Assembly (NCBI GenBank): GCA_025765615.1
Contig: JAIVFJ010000054.1
Span: 248,001 to 312,000 of the forward strand
DNA length: 64,000 nucleotides
Direction: 5' to 3'
DNA from: Zopfochytrium polystomum
Lineage: Eukaryota; Chytridiomycota; Chytridiomycetes; Chytridiales; Chytridiaceae
Position numbers and translations under genes: made by a program. This document shows positions 25,101 to 35,090 of this stretch, piece after piece (the first letter of the stretch is position 1; every line of letters begins with the position of its first letter). Below the pieces are notes generated by a model. The model saw nothing but the letters and a program-made list of their open reading frames with translations, had not been told where the DNA came from and did not search any database.

Positions 25101-25670
25101 TTCCGAGTCTTCGATCACACTTGATTTCGCTTTCGCGTCAGTTTCATCAAACTTCACAGGTTCCAAACCCAAAATTGATGATATTGGAGCAGCTGGAGGT
25201 GGGGAAGACGATCTGGCTGCAGAAGAGGACGGTTCTGCTTTCGAGTTGGGAACAACCTCCTCCGTGAACATGCGAAACGACACTCCCTGCTTCTTGGGAG
25301 GCTTTGGTGTGGGTGTTGGCGCTGGTGAGGGTGTTGGTGTATCAGCGGGCTCTGCAGAGCGTGAGCCAGCCTCGAGTAAGCTCTTCAATCTTGCCACTTC
25401 CTCCTTGTCCTTTGCGCGCTCTTCGTTCACTTGCTGGATGATTGTCCGCTGCTTTTCGATGATCTTCCACATCTGCTCATTTTGTGCGCGCAAGGTGTTG
25501 CGCTCTGTTACCGCAGCGGCGATCATGGCGTCCAGGGTGTCGCCCACATTCAGGTGCGCCGCAATACCGGCCTCTATGTCGCCATAATCGAGCGGATCAT
25601 CATCGAGCTGCGTGATTTCGTAACCATCCGACCCGGACTCTGTTGGCAGTTCCGGATGGTGTGCGGACAT
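22123..25670 (-). CDS. Bem3-type Rho GTPase-activating protein (PX-PH-RhoGAP)
   Basis: This protein is predicted to stimulate GTP hydrolysis by Cdc42/Rho GTPases at the membrane and so control polarity. Domains in order: an N-terminal coiled coil (NTLRAQNEQMWKIIEKQRTI region); a Ser/Pro-rich, acidic linker; a PX lipid-binding domain (WTIERGSSDFASLDMK... to LIEQYLRRL); a PH domain (LKEGYLHKKNKGLNSWKSRYFKC ... DWCRIL); a low-complexity Gly/Gln linker; and RhoGAP, with the arginine finger in EEEGIYRLSGSS, KLYLREIPVPIL and NVGIVFSPTL. Introns include GTAAGC...GGCAAG in the PH domain and GTGCGT...TTCACAG in the GAP domain. In the PX domain a frame change at 24290-24308 has no canonical splice signals. 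The start is ATG 25670 and the stop is 22123-22125. Confidence 0.9.
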
Positions 25671-26181
25671 GGTGCGGGAGGAAGCCCAACGACAGTGACG
25701 ACAGCGTCACAGCAACAGACAAGGTGCGATCAGGAGCCTGGGCTGAAGATGAGCTTCAGAGGAAGAGGTGGTGCTGACCGGCGGCTGGCGCGTGCAAAGA
25801 GTGAGTGAGAGGTTCAGTTAGTTAGTTTAGTCGAAGTGTGGTGGTGTCGTTGGGTGGGTGGGTTTGGCCGACGGGGAAGAAAGAGCCGGCAAGCCAAGGA
25901 GCGGGTGGGAAGAAAGAAAAGGAGGGAGGAAAAGGGATGGAGGGAGAGAAAGAGAATGGATTGGATGGGTGGGTGGATGGTGACGACTGCAAGACAAAGT
26001 TCTCTCTAGTGGTCGTCCGACAGCGAGGCAGACAGAGGCAGGGCGGCCACAGCCAAGAGACAGAGAGACAGAGAAAACGCATCCGGCCGTGACCAACCAA
26101 AATTGTCCAATCCTCGGCAGACTGGCAGACAAAGAGCGATTGGGGGGAAGACAAACAAACACAAGCTGTGGAGGTTGGTGG

Positions 26182-26198
26182 GGCGCGTCGCGCGGCCC
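26182..26198 (+). repeat. GC-rich promoter motif, copy 1
   Basis: A 17-nt block containing GCGCGTCGCGCGG, about 510 bp upstream of the RhoGAP start. It is identical to 28058-28074. Confidence 0.6.
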
Positions 26199-28057
26199 GG
26201 TCAGCATAAACCGGAACTAATGTCCCGATTTGGATTACTTTAACTGTCTGTCTACATCTTTGTCTGATTCTCTGTCTGCCTGTCGATTTGCCTGACGTGG
26301 AGAGTCAGAGAAAGAGAGAAACACTGAGGTAACACTATGTCGCAATTGCTCGACCTCCAACGGACCCCACTTTAGTGGAGGAATGCCGCGTTCTTCCCAG
26401 GCTTCGTTTTCGCCACGAAGAAAGAGTTATTCACTATATCTGATGTCCAACCCTAACTAAAATTGACGGACGACTGAATCCAGGAACCGGAAGGTACGTA
26501 AATGCAGTTTTGCGTCATAGTCGCGCTCTATAGACTTTGGGTGAATGACTTCAATCCTGTTCTCCGTCAACATGATTCACAGATTATATGGATGAAACAT
26601 AAGGTAACAAACACGCACAAAGAATTCCAGGATTGGAGGAGAGAGTTCGATCACATCCAAGTCTGCGGCACCAACTGGGCGAATAAAGTTTTCCGACTCT
26701 TTTGATTTCCTGAACAGTGTTCGAGTATTTTCCATGCGCGAGTTCTCAATCATTCGACACGGCTTTTCGTTTGATATCTAGGTTCAGAAGTCAGAAAAAA
26801 TGTTGCTCACAAAATATCCCCACCAATGGAATCATGTCGAGAAAACTTACTATCGGAGTGAGAGTTCTTTTTCGCCAAGACGACGATTCGTTCGTGATGC
26901 TTTGGCATTCCATCTTCCAATCACCTTTGCGGGCGAACAGTCCTCCGCTGGAGTTGAAAATGGCACCCAGGAGAAATTCAGGATTTTACTACGTATCAAT
27001 CTGGAGGTGTGCCAAGACATATTTCAATGCAATCGGAGGAATTATTACTCACATGTTGCACGCCTGCTGAAAATAGTAACGAGATCGGAAGGAGGTTTCT
27101 AGTTGGAGAAGGCAGGCAAGGACATCAGAGCGGTGGAAACGAATCCAATCCAGCAACCATACCTCTTTCAGAACCCTTTTAAACATTTTCTGGTCATTGA
27201 ATTCATGTCGTCTTTTATTTCCTTAGTAAAGAGCTTCGCGACCTGGGTCGGGTGAATTTCATGGGATCGCAGGACGGAGCTTTCTAAAGGCACATCTATC
27301 AAAGGTCAATGTGTGATCCTTTGGTGGCGGTCTGTCGTTCCTTTCCATCATTGATAAATTGATGCATTTTCATTGACATCATGGACTTCAGATCCCAGAT
27401 GAGGCAGCGCAAGGACGTCGGAGTCGAAGTATCCGCTGCGGCAAATACTAGCGGTCTTCACTCTTCGAAACGAAAGTTTTTCGACGACAGAAAAGTGCTG
27501 TCCATTCTCCTAAGAAATCAACACATGGCGATTGTATCACGGGTGAGGGACTCAGACCCATCGGCATCTGCGGTGTACTCCAACCTCGGTCTTATTGGCT
27601 GCGTTGTTAAAGACCGCGGATATCAGGACCTTGGGCGGAATGTCCTTCCTGATATTGCATGTTGACTTTGAAGAGTAGATTTTTGAAGTGAAACGGCGGT
27701 TCCAAGGAGTGTATGCTACAGAGACAATTTCAAGTTTCAGTGCGCCAAGCCACTCGTCGCCAAACTTTGGACATGGTCCCGTATGATGGAAGTGTTCTCG
27801 CGTCCGCCTCGTGCGTGCTCACTCACTGACCCGAAACGGACAGCAATTGGCGGTCTGGAAATTTCACTATCCGCATTACTACGCAGTCTTGGCGGGGATT
27901 TGGCCATGGTGCCGATGAGCACGATTATGAAGGGTGGTGTGCATCATCTGCTGGGGTATTATCTTTAAAGTGTTTGAGTAAGGCGCATCGTTCATTATTC
28001 ACCTCATCGTAAGTTCTCGGGCGTAATTTTCCGCCGAGTGCAACTGGCGACGGGTTT

Positions 28058-28074
28058 GGCGCGTCGCGCGGCCC
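28058..28074 (+). repeat. GC-rich promoter motif, copy 2
   Basis: The same 17-nt block as 26182-26198, about 250 bp upstream of the next gene's start. A related perfect 16-bp palindrome (CGCGTCGCGCGACGCG) follows at 28197-28212. Confidence 0.6.
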
Positions 28075-28321
28075 CATGTCGGGCGGTCCGCATAAACCAG
28101 AGTGTTTGTCCCAATATGGTTTAGTTACATACATCTGTCTGTCTACGTCTGCCTGACCGTCTGCCTATCCCCCTGACACTCTTAAAGGCAACCCTGCGCG
28201 TCGCGCGACGCGGGGTGTGATTCTTTCTGCTCGCGGTCAACGAGAAAGGGAGGTGTGGAGAGAAAGAGAGAGCAAGAGAGAGGGAGAGACAGAGCCTGCT
28301 GACACACTCCAGGAAAACGCT

Positions 28322-28386
28322 ATGTGGAAAGGGATCGTCGCGTGGCTGCAGGACGCCGCCCCCACTCCTCCACCTCCACCGGCGCA

Positions 28387-28417
<31 letters not shown>

Positions 28418-30930
28418 ACGCACCACAGTGACGCCTCGGCTACTGCGGCTCCGGCTGCCGCTGCTACCGCCGCCGCCGCCGCGAGAGCTGCTGCTGCCCC
28501 TACTCCTCCTGTGTCAACTCAAGGTGGCCCAAGCAGTAGTGCTCGTGGCGCCACTTCCTCCGTCACCGCTGGCAGCTCGACCCCGTCGTCGCGGCCTGCG
28601 TCCCCTTCGGTCACGCCAACGGCCGTCTCCAGCAAACGCAACAGCAAGCGCAACAGCGCTGTGTTTACCGCGTTCCGCTCTCCGTCGCGATCAAACTCCC
28701 TTTCCGCCGTTATCCCGGCTTCTTCTGCCGTCGGCGGCGCCAATGGCGGAGCGAGCCCTTCTCTCCCTCCATCCCCCTTGCCCATCTCACGCCCTCTTTC
28801 TCCGGTTTCCGCGTCCCCCCCCCCCTCCAGCCGCGGCACTGCAGCCAACCAACGACGACAATGCGCCCAGTGTCGGCGTCGCAAAGCATCCTCCTCCGCC
28901 CCCCGTAAATCATTATGTTGACGGCAGCTCATCCTCGTCGAAACCTCATCCAGCTGCAGTTGTCAACACCTCCCTTCTTCAGTCTGAGCTTCTTCGGGCT
29001 CAGTCGGCTGCAGCATCGGTGACCCTAACGGATCTCCTCCTGGACGATCCACCAGAGGATGATTTTGCTGACGCCTCCGTGCGTACTACGCCTAGTGCAG
29101 CAACCTCTAGCTTGACGGAAGATTCAACATCACCGAGCTCTTCGAGCGATGCAGGCGCAAGGGTCTTGATGGAGAATGTAAGGACTCCGTCTGAAATCAA
29201 GACGGCAGTGCTGTCAGAGACGCCGAAAACCTTGGCCGAGCTTTTTGGCAAGTCGTCGGGAGAGACTTCTCCTGCTGCTGCAGAGGCGGTTCCTGCCGCT
29301 GCTCCCTTACCCGGAGACCCTTGGTCGTCTTCAGATGTATGGGGGGCTCCGTTGCCTGCCGAGGCGAAACCAAATTACCCTGCCCCTTTTTTGGCTCCAT
29401 TTCCATCGCATCCCGTTGCACCTTCAACTCTTTCCTCACCTGCTGAACCTCTAAAACCGGTCGAAGCTGTAGAAATACCTCCTGCTTCAGAGCCGAATCT
29501 CATTATCAGCCCTCCATCACCACGGCGTGGGAAACCAGCTCCGCTTTCCATTCCGAGTTTGGTTGTGAAAGACGATAAATCCGCAGCCCCAGCAACTCCA
29601 ACCAAAACACTTCAGGCACACAAATTGGTCAACTCCCCCACGGTCAAGGACTCATTTATACCTTTGCCCGGTTCAACTCGCAAGTCCATATCACCTGCCC
29701 GTAAACAGTCGCCTGCCCGCTCAACACGGACGGCGTCGCCTCAAAGGTCGGCGCTAGCTGGATTACCGCACGTTCCCCCTGGCGTCAATCCCTACGACCT
29801 CGTCATTGACGCCACAACAAACCTGCGTACTCGCAGATACGATCATCTGAATTTGCAGTCTGCCAGTCGAGGATTTTACCATGTGGACGATCGCGACGAC
29901 GCCATGCTATCGGACTGGTCTGATCGGATCATGAAAATACGCGACTCTGGCCGTGGGCCGACGATACAGTCGCTCTACGCACTCAGCCACATGCGCTTTA
30001 AAGACGCTGTTCTTTCAAGGGAGCTGCGAGTCATTTCAGATGCCCTATTTCGAATGGGCTGGAGTGACGCGGAGTACTACCACAGAGACGCCTTACTGGC
30101 TGTTTTGGAAGAGGTGAAGTCTCTGCGCATAACCGTTCAATTTCAAATTGACCTGGTGGAATGACTAAGACCTTGAGCGCCCCGCATTTTTTTCTATTCC
30201 CCATTACTGCTAGACGATAAACTACCTCGATTACCAGCAATCCGAAGCTGCTGCATCAGCTACATCAGATCTTCCGTATGATAGTGAGCAGCTTTTTCGC
30301 ACTCTCAGGAGAGTCTGCGATTCAGTCCGAGAGGAGTCCTCTGTGGAGCTCGACACCCTACTTGTTGTCGAGATGATGGCCGAAATTCCTGATGTGCGGC
30401 GAAACTTGTGGGGCATCGACCAGATCATTGAATGCGTCGAAGTTGCTCTAAAAGACATATTCGAGCGATACCTCATGTTCGTCTCGAGCCGGTGAGTTCG
30501 TCCACTTGACGTAGAAGCTCACTGTGTCGTATTACTTACTTTTTCGTCTTTCGTTTTGAACAAAATTTTACTTCCCTCCCAACTTTCCAACAGGCTTGGC
30601 AGAATCTACGACGACGTTCCCTCGCGCGCCCGTGAGTCGTTCTCGGCGGCGTCTTCCCAGTACCTCCATCGTGCCTCATCATCCCTGTCGCTGTCTCGAA
30701 ACCCGTCCCTGTCCATGCCGGCGCCAGACTCGCCAATCGAACCGTACGGGTCTTTCTTCTCGTCGAAGTCCTCGTCGGGACCGCCGAGCGCATCTGGGTC
30801 GAGCGTGTACGGAGACTCGGGCAGTATTCGCGGCCGCCCCGGTTTTTCTCTGGCCAGGAGCGCTCGGTCTTTCAGCGCGGGTGTGAAGAGCCTCTTTGGG
30901 AGCCGTGGGTCCACCCCAGATCCTTCGTAA
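28322..30930 (+). CDS. Unrecognised proline/serine-rich protein with a helical C-terminal domain
   Basis: No family recognised. The protein starts MWKGIVAWLQDAA (ATG 28322), followed by Pro and Ala runs and Ser-rich sequence with KRNSKRNS basic patches. From about 29820 a compact, probably helical domain begins (NPYDLVIDATTNLRTRRYDHLN, SDWSDRIMKIRDSGRGPTIQ, RMGWSDAEYYHRDALLAVLE, then after an intron YSEQL-like LFRTLRRVCDSVREESSVEL and IIECVEVALKDIFERYL). Introns: GTGGAA...CTGCTAG (about 30156-30213) and GTGAGT...TTCCAACAG (about 30492-30593). The reading frame must shift by one base near a run of 11 C at 28815-28825; one fewer C restores a single frame. The Ser-rich tail ends at TAA 30928-30930. 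A cortical or cytoskeletal scaffold is possible, but this is speculation. Confidence 0.7.
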
Positions 30931-32400
30931 AATTTGCTTTCTTTTGTTGTTTCCTTCAGAGAATAAAAAACTCTCGGAAGCAGAAAGAGCAAATTGTGCC
31001 AAATCAGGTTCGAAGGTGTGGGAGTTCTTTTGACGGGTTAGAGTAACCAAAGAGTAACCAGAACCAAAAAAAAAACAAAAAAAAAAACAAAAAAAAAAAA
31101 AACAAACAAATACCAAATCAAAAACAGGAATACTTACTTTCAACGCCTGAACGCGAACGTACGGCGCGTTGCTGCAAATTTAAGTATTGATATCTTCATG
31201 CTCCGTGTCGTTTTCGCACACCCTGGCTTTTTTTCACTGCACAATCGAAACCCCCGACTTACCCCTCCCCACAAACAAACATCCCATTGGGTTGCACGCA
31301 GTTGCAAGCACACACCTGATTTATGGCGACAAATTTCTTTTTGTGTTGAAAAAAGTTTCTCAGCCCTATCCACCCCCTCGTCTCAACAAAGTCATCCTCG
31401 AATTAAGTCGCGTACTTGTTTTCTCTTTGCTTTCTTCGGTTCACACGAACTCTCCACCTTGTTTTCTTCCAACCTTTGCCTTTGCTGAACCCCCGACATC
31501 CGCGTGTGAGCACACATTACCCCACCTCACCGCCACTCCATTCGTCTTGCTCTACTCCTTTTCGTTTATTTTGCTCCCGTTTTTACCCAGTTGTTCCCCT
31601 GTTGCGGTTCCCGCTCACCCTCTCTATTTCTTATATCCCCCGCACCTCCCCTTCTCCCTCGCCTCCTCTCAGCGCTTCCCTTCAATCTTGACATTTTTTT
31701 TTGACGGGCGCTACCGAGGAAGATAAGAGGAATAAACAATTTATGGAAGAAAGAAGACCAATGGCAAAAAACAAAAAAAAAAAAGTCGGAATAAAGTAAA
31801 GCGCCCGCCCGGCACCCCTGCTTTTGCATGCACTGCTCGTGCAATTTTCTTCGTCGATGGGAAAGTGAAGCTGGGCTCATTCTTTGACGGACCCCATCAC
31901 AAACCCGCAGACACGGGGCAGTCGCTCGTCACAACTCTAGGAAGCAAAATCAGCTAAGGGGCCTCAGTGGATCCACTGGCGTCACTGGATCAGCCAAGGC
32001 GTCGAAGGGGATCCCGGCAGCCGGGGCGGGCGGAGGGGGGTGGAGTCGGCTGCTTGTCTGTATGATATTTTGAAGTTCATGTATTGTGCGTTTCATTGAA
32101 AATTGGAGGGCATCGACAGACATTCTGTCCACAGGCTTTTCAGCGACACCATAATTATTTTGGCAAAAGAACTTGTCAGGGGAAATGGGTCGGCCCCGAC
32201 AGGCGGGGGTGGTCTGTCTGCCTGCTCTGTCGGGGAAAACATGGTTCAATGTCGGGGAAATCCGTCGGGGAGAATTTGAGCGACAAAATCCAATTTGGGA
32301 CGGCGCGCGCAATATTGTCTTTGCCAAAAAAAGTTGCCACTGTGTCGAAATCCCATTCAACGCTGCGTCGAAAGAAAGAAAATTTTACCGTTCGCAAAAG

Positions 32401-32440
32401 GCCCTCCACCAAACTTTTTTTTTGCTGCCTCAAAATCTCA
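32401..32440 (+). repeat. Left arm of a 40-nt inverted repeat
   Basis: This arm matches the reverse complement of 33059-33098 at 39 of 40 positions. The 618-bp interior suggests a small non-autonomous element or fold-back structure. Confidence 0.75.
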
Positions 32441-33058
32441 AGGTATATGAAATTCACTGTAATGCGCTATCCCCCCCAAAAAAAAACCGGAAAAAAAAAA
32501 ACTGCCCTTCTTATCTTCCCTCTTCTTCTTTTTCCTTTGTAACTTTTACGTTTCCTCTTTGAGCTTCGCCCTGCGGGGGGTCGAACCGAAGGAAGAGGCG
32601 AAAAGTGGACTTGTGGACTTACCTCACGCTTCGCAGCGTGGCCCCTGATCTCCTGCGTTGTGGCTCTCCAGTGGCGGTAATCCCAGAAATAAATCCCACA
32701 GCTTGTGTTGTGGGGCTCCCTCCATGCTAAAGGGGATTTATGACAGCAAGAATAAAATGCGGCTTGACGGATTGTGTTACCAAGCAACAGTCAAATGTTG
32801 TTGATGGCATTGAACTGTTGTTATGTCTTTCCACTAGCATATTTACAAGTAATCAAAGGATATTTTTCAAAAAATGAGGTAATATATTCTCAAAATTGCT
32901 AAAAAGCTACAGGTGTTTATATCCATCGCTTTGCAATCAAATGAAACTCATAGAGGTAGATGATGGAAGTTTGCTATCCTCCCTAATCGATTATGAACAA
33001 AGTGTACAGAAAGAAGGTTTTTTGACAATCGTCGAGTTGAAAAAATGGATTCGTACAG

Positions 33059-33098
33059 TGAGATTTTGAGGCAGCAAAAGAAAAGTTTGGTGGAGGGC
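33059..33098 (-). repeat. Right arm of a 40-nt inverted repeat
   Basis: Inverted partner of 32401-32440, with one mismatch (T versus C) in the T-rich part. It is followed at 33122-33139 by a short GGAGAC/GTCTCC hairpin. Confidence 0.75.
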
Positions 33099-33496
33099 AA
33101 AAAAAAAAACTTGCGACGATTGGAGACGGATCTGTCTCCCCAATGTCTGTCAGTCTGCTCTTTGCGGCTGGCTGCATGGACGGAGTAAGACAATAACGAC
33201 GAGCCCGAGACAAGTCAACTGAGAACCGTCCACTCAAGAACAGGAAGAACCCGTGCCACACCCCACCCTCCCAATTGCCGACACGAAAACGAAAACAAGC
33301 GACCAAGGTCGCCGCATCTCTCGTTGAAAAGCGAGGAGAAAAAATTAATTTCGGTCTACTTGCTTTTTCTCTCGCTTTTTCTATCGCCTTTCTGGAGCAA
33401 CAAGAAGAGCAATAAATAAATTAAATTAAACAACCCTGCTCTACTCCCCACCTCCACTCTCCCCTTGATCGTCAACCTTTTACCCTCCTTCAGCCC

Positions 33497-34126
33497 ATGA
33501 TGGACGCTTCACGCCGCCGCCGCCTGCTGCAGCAGCTCGTAGTGACCGCCGCCGCCGCCGCCGCCTCGTTTTCTTCCCTCTCCGCTGCAGGCGTCACACA
33601 CACGGCCGCGGACTGTCAGTTTGCCAACCAGTTCCTGTGCAAGGTACAATGCGGCAAGGTACTCATTCAGTGCACCGGTGCCGGCACCGGAGCCGAGCTT
33701 CAGCCTCTGGACGAAGACGCTGCCGTCTGCAACAACGGACAGATCGACTTTGCGCAGACCTGCGTCACCACCGGCGGTGCAGGTACCGGCGGTGCAGGCA
33801 CCGGGGCCTCGACGACGACAACCACCACCACCGCGGTAGGTGCTGGTAAAGGAGGCGTGGCGACGGTGACTACGACTTCGTCAGCAGCAACTCCCCCTGG
33901 AACTGGAACCGAGGGTGCGCGTGGCCTGACGCTGACAGGGTTCCCCGCCATTGCTGTGGGTACTGCGTGCACGTCCGGGTACGCCTGCGGCGGGCGCAAC
34001 GTCGCGGGAGAAGACTCTATCGTGAGTTGCACAGGAGGCGCCTATGTCAAGCTCGACGACTGCAACGATGCGCCCAACGTCGCCTGCAGCCTGATCAACG
34101 GGCAGCCGTTCTGCGTGAAACCCTGA
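33497..34126 (+). CDS. Secreted cysteine-rich protein with Thr/Gly linker
   Basis: A single-exon protein of 209 residues. The N-terminus (MMDASRRRRLLQQL then an Ala-rich hydrophobic core ending SSLSAAG) is a plausible signal peptide. Two Cys-rich modules follow. The first is at about residues 35-90 (ADCQFANQFLCKVQCGKV, IQCTG, AVCNNGQIDFAQTC). The second is at about 155-207 (GTACTSGYACGGRN, IVSCTGG, LDDCND, VACSL, PFCVKP). They are separated by a Gly/Ala/Thr-rich linker (TTTTTTT) likely O-glycosylated. The two modules resemble each other only loosely. I recognise no family; a cell-wall or carbohydrate-binding secreted protein is a reasonable inference. It stands convergent to the M13 peptidase gene. 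Confidence 0.78.
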   Translation: MMDASRRRRLLQQLVVTAAAAAASFSSLSAAGVTHTAADCQFANQFLCKVQCGKVLIQCTGAGTGAELQPLDEDAAVCNNGQIDFAQTCVTTGGAGTGGAGTGASTTTTTTTAVGAGKGGVATVTTTSSAATPPGTGTEGARGLTLTGFPAIAVGTACTSGYACGGRNVAGEDSIVSCTGGAYVKLDDCNDAPNVACSLINGQPFCVKP

Positions 34127-35090
34127 TTCCAAAGTTTGTCTACGCCAGGTCACCCATTTTCGCGAACCCCCTTTCCAATCTTTTCTTTCTTTTGGTCTTT
34201 CCTGTCTTTGCTGTCTTATTGCGTCTCTTCCGCCCCCCGTGGCTTCCAAACCACGTCCCTCCCCCCAAAACTTCTTTTTTCAGCCCCAAAATCATTCACT
34301 GATCGTACCCTACAAAAAAAAAGTTTGCCCAAACCAAGTCTACCAAATGCTGTACTTGAGTTCATTCTATTCGTCGTCAATGCTACTTCTCCATTGCCGC
34401 AACGGATTGAATAAAATACCATTTTTTGACTTGCGAATGCTTCCTTTCCAATGCGCAGTGGCAAGTAACGTCTTTCCTTCGCTCCCTCCGTTATCCTTCA
34501 TAACGAAGGTCCTTCTGGGATAAATCCGGAACTCCTTTGCAAACAAAAACCGTGCTGTGAATAGACGGAGAATAAAGCTTAGCTTTGTAGTACCTCGGGT
34601 CCACTTGCGTTTCCAAAAACCGCCCCTGTTTCGGTATGTCGAGAGTCGGTAAATGGAAGTGCGCAATGTTGGCAGTCGAGGTTGTCTTTCTCGCCTTGAG
34701 AGTTTGTTGACTCTCAAGGCGAGAAAGACAAGCTTTTTAGGGTTTTGCCTGTTATTTATTTTTTCCCCCCTTCAACAGCCGAAGTGAGTGCCAGCGAAAA
34801 GTGAAGAAGCGAAGGCTACCACTCACAATACAGGCTCAAGAAAAGGAGGATGAATTCAACGTGAAAGAGGAAGGGGGGAGAAAAACAGAGGGAGCTCGGG
34901 AAAGCAAGAGCGACAGGAAAAAAAGGACGGAGAAAACGTGCATCACAACGGGTTTTATCAAACAACACAAGACAAAAGAGCCAGGTAGGACAACAAGGTC
35001 AGAAACGAGCAAATAATGAAGAAACCCAAAGAAACCACACCACGGCCTCTCCGTCAACGCCAAAAAATCGCCAAGACTTTGTTGCATCAG
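34127..35090. other. Convergent intergenic region with a perfect hairpin
   Basis: The region lies between the 3' ends of two convergent genes. It contains a perfect 22-bp inverted repeat at 34682-34731 and a purine-rich stretch at 34800-35010. No credible gene was seen. Confidence 0.6.
34682..34731. repeat. Perfect 22-bp inverted repeat with 6-nt loop
   Basis: The left arm is 34682-34703, the loop TTGTTG is 34704-34709 and the right arm is 34710-34731. All 22 pairs are Watson-Crick. A short T run follows (CTTTTTAG). Confidence 0.95.

Larger units (their letters stand above)
25671..28321. other. Divergent intergenic region with diverged duplicated motifs and uncertain ORFs
   Basis: This 2.65-kb gap separates divergent genes. 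Purine-rich sequence (25830-26110) flanks the RhoGAP start. Two blocks about 1.88 kb apart share a 17-nt identical core (26182-26198 and 28058-28074) plus looser matches downstream (gcataaacc, tgtccc, ctgtctgtctac). Between them, plus-strand open frames with ordinary composition (about 26800-27102, 27381-27665, 27783-27968) could be exons of an unrecognised gene or a decayed element; I match none of them to a family. Confidence 0.4.
30931..33496. other. Long intergenic region with inverted repeats
   Basis: The region is AT-rich with pyrimidine tracts. Its notable contents are a near-perfect 40-nt inverted repeat (32401-32440 and 33059-33098), clustered TGTCGGGGAAA motifs (32174-32273) and possible short minus-strand exons. 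One of these (about 32623-32787) ends at a good GTAAGT donor and could join to 32511-32570 (acceptor CCCCGCAG), but its frame lacks an ATG, so I do not call a gene. Another minus-strand frame (31950 to about 32130, MSVDALQFSMKRTIHELQN) is also unassigned. Confidence 0.4.

Noticed and set aside
34682..34731. Intrinsic transcription terminator
   Set aside because: Hairpin plus T-run is a bacterial signal; the window is eukaryotic, so it is reported as an inverted repeat only.
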